From a virus: DNA of 64,000 bases. The translations under genes were made by a program, and so were the position numbers. The stretch spans positions 25,511-89,510 of IMG/VR virus record IMGVR_UViG_3300021963_000077. The stretch is one strand, 5' to 3'. Positions 41,625 to 50,592 of this stretch are shown piece by piece (positions within the stretch are counted from its first letter, which is position 1; each line of letters opens with the position of its first letter). A model generated the notes under the pieces. That model worked only from the letters and a program-made list of their open reading frames with translations, had not been told where the DNA came from and did no database searches.

Positions 41625-42082
41625 TGCCAGTAAGAATTAACGCATCAATGGATGCGTCAAGAGCGTATAAAAAACTTTTTGCCATGGAGGCAAGAAGCAA
41701 GAACTTCATGCCCGTCTTTGAGAAGGCAAGACTTGAACTACAGGCTGCAAATGCGGCTAACTTTGCATTAGGTGGACTTCCTGCTGGTGGATGGAAGCCA
41801 CTAGATGCTTCCTATGCAGCGTGGAAGGCAATTAACTTCCCTGGATCTCCTCCAATGGTTAGAACTGGAAGACTTTTCAGAAGCCTCACTGATTTGCGCG
41901 GTCCAGCAAATAGCATTAGGCCAACCAGCGCAACATTCGGAACAGATGTTGAGTATGCGAAGTTCCATCAATATGGAACTACAAAGATGGCTAAGCGTCA
42001 AATTATTTTTGAACCAATAGGTTTTGCCAAGAAAACATCCGAAAACTTAGCTGCGTGGATAGCCGATGGGGAGGTTGTCTAA
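41624..42082 (+). CDS. Virion morphogenesis/tail completion protein (gpS/gpG-like)
   Basis: A 152-aa protein with the phage virion morphogenesis pattern GGLPAGGWKPLDASYAAWKA, PPMVRTGRLFRSLT, FGTDVEYAKFHQYGTTKMAKRQIIF. Family members join tails to heads or complete the tail. One-base overlaps on both sides. Confidence 0.8.
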   Translation: MPVRINASMDASRAYKKLFAMEARSKNFMPVFEKARLELQAANAANFALGGLPAGGWKPLDASYAAWKAINFPGSPPMVRTGRLFRSLTDLRGPANSIRPTSATFGTDVEYAKFHQYGTTKMAKRQIIFEPIGFAKKTSENLAAWIADGEVV

Positions 42083-42672
42083 TGTCTGCTGAGTTGATGT
42101 ACGGACCACATTTTGCAAAGCAGTATGTCAATGATTATTTGAAAATTGATATTCCAGCTCGCTTAGTTAGGTATCGCAACGGATGGAATATTGACGACTA
42201 CAAGCTTCCAGATCCAGAGGAATACTTGACATATGAGCCGCTGGCGCTTGATCACTGGCCAACTTTGATAACTGTTGCAATATCAACAAAAAGCTTTAAT
42301 CGCATCGGATTTGTGGCAACCGATCCTGCTTATGATGTTGTTTATGGCATGAGAACATACATTTGGGTGCGCACAGAGGGTTCAGAAGATGTAACCATTA
42401 TGCGCGACAGACTTACAACCGTTGTTAGATCGGCAATACTTGACCGACCGTGCCTAAATAGGGCGCATGAAGGCAGAGATTCATACATAGATGAATCAAC
42501 AATTTCCGAAGAGTATTCAGATTTGACTTTATTAAAAGGCGACCGTGTCCTGGCCGGCGCATACATAGCGTATGATTTAAGATTACAAGAGGTTGTTGCT
42601 CGAGAAAACATTGGCGCTGTGGCTGAAATAGACACAGAAGTCATGACAATGAACGAATTGGCATCGGAGTAG
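42082..42672 (+). CDS. Putative neck or tail terminator protein
   Basis: A 196-aa protein starting at ATG 42082, with GGAGG seven bases upstream. It contains a beta-rich middle (TLITVAISTKSFNRIG, YGMRTYIWVRTEG) and RDRLTTVVRSAILDRP, reminiscent of tail terminator proteins. The call rests mostly on position between the completion protein and the sheath. Confidence 0.6.
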   Translation: MSAELMYGPHFAKQYVNDYLKIDIPARLVRYRNGWNIDDYKLPDPEEYLTYEPLALDHWPTLITVAISTKSFNRIGFVATDPAYDVVYGMRTYIWVRTEGSEDVTIMRDRLTTVVRSAILDRPCLNRAHEGRDSYIDESTISEEYSDLTLLKGDRVLAGAYIAYDLRLQEVVARENIGAVAEIDTEVMTMNELASE

Positions 42673-42674
42673 TT

Positions 42675-43055
42675 ATGGAAATGTTTATATCAATCGGAAC
42701 GCGTGAGCCACAGTCTGGCTCTGAGTATGCTGGAATGACTCAAGTTGTCAATGTTTCAAATAAAACTGTGTTAGTTTCCGAAAACGGTAAATACATGCGT
42801 CCCCGCGAAGTTGCAATGGTGTTTAGTAGAAGCATTGTTCTGCAGGCATGCATTAAAAAAGGCTGGCTCAAAGTAATAACAGAAGTACCAGAATCATCTG
42901 GCGATCAGTCTGCTCCTAGCCAGAAGAAGAAAAAATCAACAACACCAGTTGAGCAGGAACAGACAACAGAAGAGGTTCAACCAGAAATTGAACAGCAGCC
43001 ATCCGAAGAATTGGCTACTGAGGTTGCGCCTACAGAGCCAGAAGAATCACTATAA
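42675..43055 (+). CDS. Small neck-region protein with acidic, Gln/Glu-rich tail
   Basis: A 126-aa protein. The first 80 residues form a small folded domain with VVNVSNKTVLVSENGKYMRPREVA; the rest is KKKK followed by a disordered Glu/Gln/Pro tail. Position before the sheath suggests a virion or assembly role; no family recognised. Confidence 0.65.
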   Translation: MEMFISIGTREPQSGSEYAGMTQVVNVSNKTVLVSENGKYMRPREVAMVFSRSIVLQACIKKGWLKVITEVPESSGDQSAPSQKKKKSTTPVEQEQTTEEVQPEIEQQPSEELATEVAPTEPEESL

Positions 43056-43108
43056 TCAATTAGGTTTTAAGTGCGCCTATTCCTTATAAAAGGGAGCGGA
43101 GGAAAGAA

Positions 43109-44572
43109 ATGCCAGGCATAGTAATCAGTACAGCGGTCAGAACTGGACCAACGACCGCAAACCTCACGCCAACAGCAACAGCTTTTTTTGCTGGTGTTGC
43201 TGAGCGTGGGCCGTCTGGTACGGCGCAGCTAATTTCTAGCTTCGCTGACTACGAATCAATTTATGGCGACTTCGTCGCTAGCGGTTATCTGCATCAGTCC
43301 GTGAAGACCTTCTTTGAAGAGGGTGGCGCACGTTGCTATGTATCACGCGTTGTCGCAGACGGTTCAGATGCAGCTACCAAGGCTCTTCTGGATGCGACGC
43401 CAGAGACAGTTATGACACTAACTGCTTCTGGTGTTGGCGAATGGGCAAACACTGGTGGATTGACCGTTCAGGTTATCAACAATGTTTCAACATTCAGAAT
43501 CATCATCCGCCTAAATGGATCAGTTGTCTACACATCTTCCTACCACTCCACAGTGGCTGCGATGGTCAACGAGATCAACAACAGCTCAACCGCCGCCCTT
43601 TATGTGACTGCAACAGATGCTGGTGAGTCAACTCTTCCAGCAACTCTCGCCGCATCCAACTTCAGCGGTGGCGATGATGGATCAACTGTTGACGGCGACA
43701 ATGTTGTTACTGCTTTGACGGCTTTCATTTCCGACCTTGGCCCAGGTTGTGTATGTGCGCCTGGATTCACTGATGCATCAACATATTCTGGCCTGATTGC
43801 ACATGCTTCTACGCATAACAGAATTGCAATCATGGGATTTGAGGCTGAGTCAAGCGTTGGCGATGCCACGACGACCGCAGCTACATACATCGGTGAGGAA
43901 TCAGGCGAAGAGTACGCAGCATTCTTCCATCCGTGGGTAAAAGTTCCGTCATCAGTATCTTCTGCTCTTACGGAAACAATTCCATGCGATGGTTTTGTTG
44001 CTGCAAAGCGTGCTTCAGTTCAGAACTCATTTGGGGCATGGTACCCATACGCAGGCGAACAATCATCGGCAAAGTATGTTGTTGGACTTGAGTCATCAAC
44101 ATCAAAAGATGATATAAATACGCTTTATGACGGCTATGTAAATGGATTGCGCGTTATTAACGGCGCTGTTCGTGTTTATGGAGCCAGAACCATCTCAACA
44201 GATGAAGCTAACTACAAGTTCCTCAATGCTCGTGAAACTCTCAACTTGATAGTTGACGAAGCGGAGCGCTCACTTGAAAGTTTCTTGTTCAAGCCGATTG
44301 ATGGCCGTGGAACTATCTTCGCTGAAGTCGCATCACGTCTTGGCGGAATCATGGAAAGACTTCGTAGTGCTGGTGGGCTTTATGAGCTCATTGACTCAAG
44401 TGGCAACGTCGTTGACCCTGGTTACTCTGTAATAGTCAGTGATGCACTCAACCCACTCACCCAGATTGCCGAGGGAATCGTCAGGGCGAAGGTTGGCGCA
44501 CGCGTATCAGCAATTGGTGAGAGAATTGAACTCGAGATCACCAAGTCAACACTAACGGCCACACTCGTTTAG
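43109..44572 (+). CDS. Tail sheath protein
   Basis: The 487-aa contractile sheath subunit, and the gene that shows the tail is myovirus-type. It has MPGIVISTAVRTGP, AFFAGVAERGPSG, FFEEGGARCYVSRVV, and the conserved C-terminal domain with GYVNGLRVINGAVRVYGARTIS, AERSLESFLFKPID and GLYE..DSSGNVVDPGYS. A strong ribosome site (GGAGG, six bases) in a 53-bp gap with a TTATAAAA stretch suggests high expression, fitting a high-copy protein. Confidence 0.92.
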   Translation: MPGIVISTAVRTGPTTANLTPTATAFFAGVAERGPSGTAQLISSFADYESIYGDFVASGYLHQSVKTFFEEGGARCYVSRVVADGSDAATKALLDATPETVMTLTASGVGEWANTGGLTVQVINNVSTFRIIIRLNGSVVYTSSYHSTVAAMVNEINNSSTAALYVTATDAGESTLPATLAASNFSGGDDGSTVDGDNVVTALTAFISDLGPGCVCAPGFTDASTYSGLIAHASTHNRIAIMGFEAESSVGDATTTAATYIGEESGEEYAAFFHPWVKVPSSVSSALTETIPCDGFVAAKRASVQNSFGAWYPYAGEQSSAKYVVGLESSTSKDDINTLYDGYVNGLRVINGAVRVYGARTISTDEANYKFLNARETLNLIVDEAERSLESFLFKPIDGRGTIFAEVASRLGGIMERLRSAGGLYELIDSSGNVVDPGYSVIVSDALNPLTQIAEGIVRAKVGARVSAIGERIELEITKSTLTATLV

Positions 44573-44584
44573 TAGGGAGACATA

Positions 44585-45046
44585 ATGGCAACAATAGCAA
44601 CTAGAAAATATATCGCCCAGCGTCAAGTGCTGGCGAAGATAACAAAGCTCGCTGGTCAGACCCTAGGTGCAGATTTCACTGAGTATTTTGCCCAGGTATC
44701 TGGAGGTGAAGTCACTGCGTCTGTTGAGAGAATCTATGTCGGCGGAGAAAAATTCCCATTTGTTCTATGTGCGCCGGCAGAAATTGGCGACATTACGATT
44801 ACGGCTCATTACTCCGAAGACGACACAGGAAAACTCAAACTATGGAGAGCGGCTGTTGGTAAGACCTATTACCAGATAGACATTTATGATTTAGACTGTG
44901 ATTTTGTTGCAACTCCAACACGTCAGCGCCAGTACCCAAAGGCTTTGCTTGTTGGACTAACTGAGCCAGAAGGCGATTCTTCGTCTGGTGCACCGACAAC
45001 ATTTACGCTCACATTTGCAATTTCTGGCGAACCTTCGTCAAGCTGA
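44585..45046 (+). CDS. Tail tube protein
   Basis: A 153-aa protein directly after the sheath, as expected of the tube subunit. It is beta-rich (GEVTASVERIYVGGEKFP, GDITITAHYSEDDTGKLKLW, then YYQIDIYDLDCDF) with a C-terminal TFTLTFAISGEPSSS typical of tube proteins. It lies 12 bp after the sheath with GGGAGA upstream. A terminator follows. Confidence 0.85.
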   Translation: MATIATRKYIAQRQVLAKITKLAGQTLGADFTEYFAQVSGGEVTASVERIYVGGEKFPFVLCAPAEIGDITITAHYSEDDTGKLKLWRAAVGKTYYQIDIYDLDCDFVATPTRQRQYPKALLVGLTEPEGDSSSGAPTTFTLTFAISGEPSSS

Positions 45047-45072
45047 TTAAAAAAACAATAGTTACTAATTAG

Positions 45073-45104
45073 AAATGGGGGCTACTACCGTGGCCCCCAT
45101 TTCC
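45073..45104 (+). terminator. Rho-independent terminator after the tail tube gene
   Basis: A perfect 10-bp stem, AAATGGGGGC (45073-45082) with GCCCCCATTT (45093-45102), closes a 10-base loop; the U-tract is short (ATTTCCT). It would cut transcription between the high-copy sheath and tube genes and the low-copy tail assembly genes. Read-through must supply those unless another promoter exists. Confidence 0.75.
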
Positions 45105-45123
45105 TATGCTAGGGTTCTGCTTT

Positions 45124-45788
45124 ATGAGCGATTCAATGTATTCAGTAAATAACGACGGATCAGACAACGGGATTAGTGTTCTTTCTCAGTTGAAAGAAAT
45201 CGTCAACAAAAAAGTTAAGCGTGATGATGTTTTCATTGAGGTTCCAGAGCGCAATGGCGTAAAGATCTTGATCAGCCCAAACATCACTCAGCAACAGCTC
45301 AAGTCTTGGCAGCGTCTTGCTGGAGCAGAAACAAAGAACGGCATTGATGCAACTAAGTTTGCCTGTCTCGTTGTTGCAAACACAACAACTGGCATCTACC
45401 TGAATGGTAGAGAGGCTCTTGATGAAGGCGGAAATCCTATTGGATTTGCGTCGGCAGAAATGCTTGAGATGACCAGTAGTGGCCGTGCAATTGAGGCCGT
45501 TGTTGCTTTCTTTGGTCTTGACCCGCATGTTGAGGCAGCGGCTTTGGCGATTCTTGACGCCGCGGGCTACGGTGACACGATTGAGACAATCAAGGAAAAC
45601 CCTACGAATCAGTCCTAGAGGAGCTGATAGAGGATCCTCGGATCCAAACAGCTGCCCGGCTTGGCAAAGCCTTTGGGACTGATCCAATTCAAATACTTAA
45701 TAGCTCAGACGATGAATGGCTCATTCGGTATGCCTGTGCTAAAGTTATTGAGGCTGATATGGAACAGGAAGCCCGAAATATGGGCTGA
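45124..45788 (+). CDS. Tail assembly chaperone, -1 frameshift fusion (G-GT type, 221 aa)
   Basis: The short form ends at TAG 45616-45618 (164 aa from ATG 45124). The -1 frame, open only from 45585, continues to TGA 45786-45788. Slipping on A AAC CCT (45597-45603) joins ...KENP to YESVLEELIEDPRIQTAARLG and 40 further residues. Position directly before the tape measure, the two-part layout and the -1 direction match lambda G/GT-type chaperones, which coat the tape measure protein during tail assembly. I start at ATG 45124 because the earlier ATG at 45106 lies only four bases beyond the terminator stem. Confidence 0.85.
45597..45603 (+). promoter_or_regulatory. Slippery site of the tail assembly chaperone
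   Basis: A AAC CCT, in X XXY YYZ phase, inside the 34-base window where both frames are open (45585-45618). CCC in the A-site half is less usual than AAA or TTT. GGAAAAC just before it is the only alternative. Confidence 0.7.
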
Positions 45789-45823
45789 TTTAAGGCAGGC
45801 CTTCATTCAGGGGTTAGTAATCT

Positions 45824-48800
45824 ATGGCTGAGCGCGTAACAATAACTATTGACGTTGATGCCAAGACAGCTGAAATTGGTAAAACGATTGCAAGCCTTAA
45901 GACCCTTGACGCAACTGTTAATAGGCTAAATACAAGAACAAGACGTCTATCTGGTTCACTAAACAACCAAAATAAATCTCTTAAAGATCTTAATAAGAAT
46001 TTTGATGCCTACAACAAGCAGTTAGCCAGGGCATACAGGGGCGGAAGCAGGTTTAACTCAGTTGCCCGCCTAATGCTATTTACCGTAATTGGCCTTGGTA
46101 TTGAGTTTGCAGCCGTTGCACTGTCTCTTGTTAGCGTAAACGCAGCTTTCAATATAGGCAAGCTTGCCGTAAAGGGTTATCACGCCGCCTTAGCTGGCAT
46201 AGCTGGAGTTGTGGCGGCTATTGGTGTTGGATTAGCAACCGCAGCCGCAGCACAGCGTGAATACAATGCCTCACTTTATGCATTCCGCATGAAATCATTC
46301 CCAGCACTTGGCAAGGGACTTAATCAGTCAATGGGTATGCTACGCAACCTAACGACCGACGCCACAATGGCATCGTTTGGCATGCAGGCACTAAACCAAG
46401 CATTTGCGAGCGTTTCCAGAAGCTCTGAATTTACTGGACGGAGCCTGCAGGTTCTAAGATCGCTAGCTGACTTCTCCTATGCAGGCGGAGATCCTTCAAA
46501 GAACCTTGCCGCAGCTGCTGAGTTTGTTGGACTATTGCAAAAAGAAGGCAAAGTAACAGCAGAAGTAACCGCCGCTGCAAAAGCAATGGGCCCAGAGTTT
46601 GAAAAGTCTTTCAAGAAACTTGGCGCTGGCAAAAAGAATGCAGAGGATATTTTTGGCCTAATCACGAGCGGCGCGCTAGCCAAAGATGCTGGCGTACTTG
46701 GTCAAGCTGGAGTAGTTGGCGACACTTTGATTGGGACATTTAAGGCTTCCATAACAAGGATGCAGGCACTATTTGCTGACTTTGGTCAGCAATTCTTGGA
46801 GCCATTCCGAACAGTATTGCTCACAATTGAAGGTTTATTTAGAAGAACATTTGAGAAGGTTGGCCCAGACCTACGTAAATTTGCCGAGGGCCCATTACTC
46901 AGATTCATTACTGATGGCGCTGAAAATATTCTTAATCTGTCAATCACTCTTTTCCGTAAATACCTACCATTACTAGATGGGTTTGGTACAAAAGTAGGAA
47001 AATTTGCTGACTCATTTGTTAGATCATTTCGTCAACTAAGAGATGCACTAGAGCCACTGCGTAAAGGTGGATCTATTGTAATTGATACATTTGGAAAGCC
47101 TATTCTTGAGCTGTTCAAAGGCTTGGGCCGGAATGTTAAATCATTTGCGAATATGGCAGAAAAGAACCAGGATAAGTTTCTTGCGTTTGGTGATTCGCTG
47201 AAAAATCTTGTTGCCAGCGTTCTTGATTTTGCTGATGCGTTTAAAGAAGCTTTTACTAAGGCGCTACCCGTAATTACATCAATAGTTAATGGCTTGAGCG
47301 CAATCGTGAAGCTGTTTGCCACGATATTAAGAGGTGTAGCTTCTCTTGGAACATTTGGTGCAGCTCTCGGAATGGGTGGTCTTGCATACGGAGCAATGCG
47401 CGGACGTAGATCGGCACAAATCAGGTCAGGACGGCGCTCTAGGAATCCACAAGCTGCAGCTAATGCGCAGTTCTATGCCGACAACGGTGGGATCGGCATA
47501 CCGCTCACTCCGAGTTCTTCAATGTCGCAAACTGCTGCGTTTGGGCAGTCTGGATTCCTCCCATTCGGCGCACTGTCTAGTCCCTATGGTCGTCGTCAAA
47601 GCCTTGGACAATTAAAGGCAAAAGCAGCAGCAACTGGAGCATCAAAGTCTTCTGCGTATAAAAAATACGCAATGCAACGCATGAGTGTTGCTGGGATTGC
47701 TTCTGGCATGGCAATGGCGGAACTTGGACCCAGAATCTTTGGGGAAGAAAGCTCTACGGCAATGCAAATAGGCGGTGCAGTATCAGCGTTTAGCCCATTT
47801 GTAGGTGCTGGCGTCGGACTTCTTGGGGCAGGGTACAGCGCACGAACTGAAAAGGGCGGGAAGTACCTTGGGGCTGCGGGCGGCGCAATGCTTGGCGCAA
47901 AGATCGGTTCAATGACTGGAAATCCATGGGGAATCGCTGCTGGCATCATCATTGGTGGCGTTGCAGGGGCAATAATGGGAAAGCTCCGCGGTGGCTCGGC
48001 GGAACGTAAATTAGCCAAAAGCATCGGTGGAAAAGTTCAGTCATCAGTGCTTCAAAATGTTGCATCAGCGCTTGTATCTGGAGATACCGGAACAGCTAGG
48101 CAGATGATTAGTGAAGCGTCCAAAAAGGCAAAAGAATACGATCGCGCAGACGATGAGGGAAGAAAGAAGATTATTAGGTCGCTAGGAGCTTCAGGACTGC
48201 TCACTCCAGAAGAGATGAAGGCAGCTTCAAAGCACTTAGATAACTTCGGTAAGGGTTTCAAAGATCTTCAGTCAAATCTTCGGAAGGCCATGGATGGCCC
48301 AATGAAGAATTTTGATGAGTTGATTAGGGGCGTAGGATCTGCAAGCGGTCTAGCGAAGGAAGAGATAGTTGACCTTGCTCGCAAGATGAATGTCAACCTC
48401 TACGATCCGACACTAAAGTTACAGGATGCTATAGCAGCACTTGGTGTCGGAATGGTTAAAACAGCAGCCGAGCTTAAAGTGGCAATGCGTGATGTGCTCA
48501 TTGACTCAATGTCCGTATTTGATGAGATTCGCAAAATTGACGATACCGTTACTGCGCTAGCAGAAGCTGGAGAAAGATTTAGAACTGGAAGTGTTGGGGA
48601 CTTCGTTAAGGATGATTTCCTAGACCTTCTTGAAACAAGCGTTTCGTTTGTCACGCAAGAATTTCCAAACGACCCCCTCAAGAGCCTTCGTGCGATGATT
48701 GAAATGTATGGTGGGCCTGGAGGTACGGCATTTACAGCAGGTGCTGGCCCGCTTGGCAGACCTGGGATGTATGATGCGTTTGTAAATACTGGTGGATTCT

Positions 48801-49801
48801 CTGCTTTCAAACAGTACGCAAACACGGCATTAGGTGGATTAGGTGCCGAAGCATTTGGCAATGTTGGCGCACAGCTAGCCAACCAAGGTCTTGTATTCCA
48901 AGATCCTGCGATGCTACAGACATTAACGAAGCGCCTAACAGATATTGGCGCAACTGATCCATTGAAAGCAATTGACATTCTCAGTCAATTGCAAAATATA
49001 AATATTGATAAACGGTTTGGTAAAACACGTGCTGGCGTTCGTGGAATACCAGCAGAACTGCTCAATTTCCTAAAAGACCAGGGTATTGATATAGGCGGCA
49101 TTGGCATCAGAACGTCTTCTGCTGGAATCAACACAACAACTGACCCATCTCTTCAGCCATTGCAAGAAAGTATTATCTCTGCAATCAATACAGGATTTGA
49201 CGCAAAGCCAGAATGGTGGGAAGGCTATCCAGATTGGTGGACTGGTACACGACCGGGCGCAAGTGCGCCAGGAGCAAGACCTGGACAACCTGGATATGTA
49301 TCTCCTCTTGGCCCGCAACTTGATCCCAATAACGATGGTATTCCAGGCGGCGGCGATACTCGGACTTCTCGTTTGATGCGGACAATGTCTTCTCATAAGC
49401 GCTTTGATTCAGCTATAGCAGGCAAACGCTCAGTCACATCTTCGTTGCGTGATTTTAATCTTGGATCACCGAGCTCAGATCATGCAACCGGAAATGCTTA
49501 TGACCTAACTGGTCAGAACCTTGGCCTATATGCCACAATGATTAAGGGATCTGGTGGTTTTGCCGAGTTCCATGGAGGCGGCGCATCTCGTCATCTGCAC
49601 GTCGTTCCTCCGTCTGCACCAATGGGTGACAGGACAAATCCAGTAAGAGTTGCGCCATCTTCGCAGTCTGGTGGCTCTTCTGTGGGTGGAAATGTAACGC
49701 TTAATATTTACGGATCTGAGAATCAGAATGTTAAAGAGCTGGCGCGTATCGTGATTAACGAAATAGATAAAACACAGCGTTCATCGAGGGAGCGCAGATA
49801 A
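45824..49801 (+). CDS. Tape measure protein with C-terminal M15-like peptidase domain
   Basis: A 1325-aa protein that sets tail length. Residues 1-65 are coiled coil (IASLKTLDATVNRLNTRTRRLSGSL); a hydrophobic segment follows (about 85-145), then long helical stretches, and a Gly/Ala-rich membrane-like region (about 640-720). Near the C-terminus SSDHATGNAYD (His1220, Asp1227) and HLHVV (His1257, His1259) match the zinc site of VanY/M15 D-Ala-D-Ala peptidases, so the tail tip probably cuts cell-wall peptides on entry. It overlaps the next gene by one base. Confidence 0.93.
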   Translation: MAERVTITIDVDAKTAEIGKTIASLKTLDATVNRLNTRTRRLSGSLNNQNKSLKDLNKNFDAYNKQLARAYRGGSRFNSVARLMLFTVIGLGIEFAAVALSLVSVNAAFNIGKLAVKGYHAALAGIAGVVAAIGVGLATAAAAQREYNASLYAFRMKSFPALGKGLNQSMGMLRNLTTDATMASFGMQALNQAFASVSRSSEFTGRSLQVLRSLADFSYAGGDPSKNLAAAAEFVGLLQKEGKVTAEVTAAAKAMGPEFEKSFKKLGAGKKNAEDIFGLITSGALAKDAGVLGQAGVVGDTLIGTFKASITRMQALFADFGQQFLEPFRTVLLTIEGLFRRTFEKVGPDLRKFAEGPLLRFITDGAENILNLSITLFRKYLPLLDGFGTKVGKFADSFVRSFRQLRDALEPLRKGGSIVIDTFGKPILELFKGLGRNVKSFANMAEKNQDKFLAFGDSLKNLVASVLDFADAFKEAFTKALPVITSIVNGLSAIVKLFATILRGVASLGTFGAALGMGGLAYGAMRGRRSAQIRSGRRSRNPQAAANAQFYADNGGIGIPLTPSSSMSQTAAFGQSGFLPFGALSSPYGRRQSLGQLKAKAAATGASKSSAYKKYAMQRMSVAGIASGMAMAELGPRIFGEESSTAMQIGGAVSAFSPFVGAGVGLLGAGYSARTEKGGKYLGAAGGAMLGAKIGSMTGNPWGIAAGIIIGGVAGAIMGKLRGGSAERKLAKSIGGKVQSSVLQNVASALVSGDTGTARQMISEASKKAKEYDRADDEGRKKIIRSLGASGLLTPEEMKAASKHLDNFGKGFKDLQSNLRKAMDGPMKNFDELIRGVGSASGLAKEEIVDLARKMNVNLYDPTLKLQDAIAALGVGMVKTAAELKVAMRDVLIDSMSVFDEIRKIDDTVTALAEAGERFRTGSVGDFVKDDFLDLLETSVSFVTQEFPNDPLKSLRAMIEMYGGPGGTAFTAGAGPLGRPGMYDAFVNTGGFSAFKQYANTALGGLGAEAFGNVGAQLANQGLVFQDPAMLQTLTKRLTDIGATDPLKAIDILSQLQNINIDKRFGKTRAGVRGIPAELLNFLKDQGIDIGGIGIRTSSAGINTTTDPSLQPLQESIISAINTGFDAKPEWWEGYPDWWTGTRPGASAPGARPGQPGYVSPLGPQLDPNNDGIPGGGDTRTSRLMRTMSSHKRFDSAIAGKRSVTSSLRDFNLGSPSSDHATGNAYDLTGQNLGLYATMIKGSGGFAEFHGGGASRHLHVVPPSAPMGDRTNPVRVAPSSQSGGSSVGGNVTLNIYGSENQNVKELARIVINEIDKTQRSSRERR

Positions 49802-50577
49802 TGGCAAAGCAAGAATCTAGGCTGTATCCAAAAAATAAACAGATTGCTTCAGTATTTATAAGCCTTCCTTCAGAGTTGACTAGTCAGGCGCGGGCAAGGC
49901 TTCCACAAGGCACAGACAACGAACCACGACGACGCATGATCCAGACTGGTGAACCATACGCAGTATTTGAATTTGGTACACCACCTAACCAAATTAGTTT
50001 TGAAGGCATCGCAGCTGAGTATACAGAATTGCCTCGCCCGCTTATGAGCCCAGCAGTTGATGTTAAAAACTCTAGGTCATACAGGGTTAGTTTTGAATTC
50101 TTAGTTGCGCATATTGAAACAATTAACGGTGGAAAGTTAGTTGATGGAATGTATGTTCCAGTGCACGACAAACTAAAAACTCTTGAGTTAATGGCAAATA
50201 GGCCCGTCCCAGTTCGGTTTGAAAACTTTGATCCAATGATGACTGGGAATACTTGGTATATAAGTGAAATGACATTTAATGCAGTGAGATACAACACTGC
50301 AGGTGAAATAACATCCTGTCAAGTATCAATAAACCTTATAAGTTTCCAGCAACAGACATCAAGATTCGTTTCAATGCCCAAAATCTCATATAGGCCAGCG
50401 GTTAAAAAAGATAGTTCTTCTAAAGATAAAAAAGGTTCACCACCTACTGAAATTCCTCTTGACGAGCTAATGCGACTTCAAGTTGCAGCACTAACAAACA
50501 TCCATGCTGCGCAACGGCTTCTTGAAATCAAGGCCGGCATACAGTCTGGCAAAGTAACCGTAGCTGTCCCCAAGTAA
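49801..50577 (+). CDS. Baseplate/tail tip protein (LysM- or gp53-like position)
   Basis: A 258-aa protein directly after the tape measure. Its core (YAVFEFGTPPNQISFEG, RSYRVSFEFLVAH, MTGNTWYISEMTFNAVRYNTAGEITSCQVSINLISFQ) resembles the tail proteins that lie between tape measure and hub in contractile systems (XkdP-type, without an evident LysM). The C-terminus is Lys/Ser-rich then helical. Function inferred from place and fold impression. Confidence 0.6.
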   Translation: MAKQESRLYPKNKQIASVFISLPSELTSQARARLPQGTDNEPRRRMIQTGEPYAVFEFGTPPNQISFEGIAAEYTELPRPLMSPAVDVKNSRSYRVSFEFLVAHIETINGGKLVDGMYVPVHDKLKTLELMANRPVPVRFENFDPMMTGNTWYISEMTFNAVRYNTAGEITSCQVSINLISFQQQTSRFVSMPKISYRPAVKKDSSSKDKKGSPPTEIPLDELMRLQVAALTNIHAAQRLLEIKAGIQSGKVTVAVPK

Positions 50578-50592
50578 CGAGCGCAATGTTTT

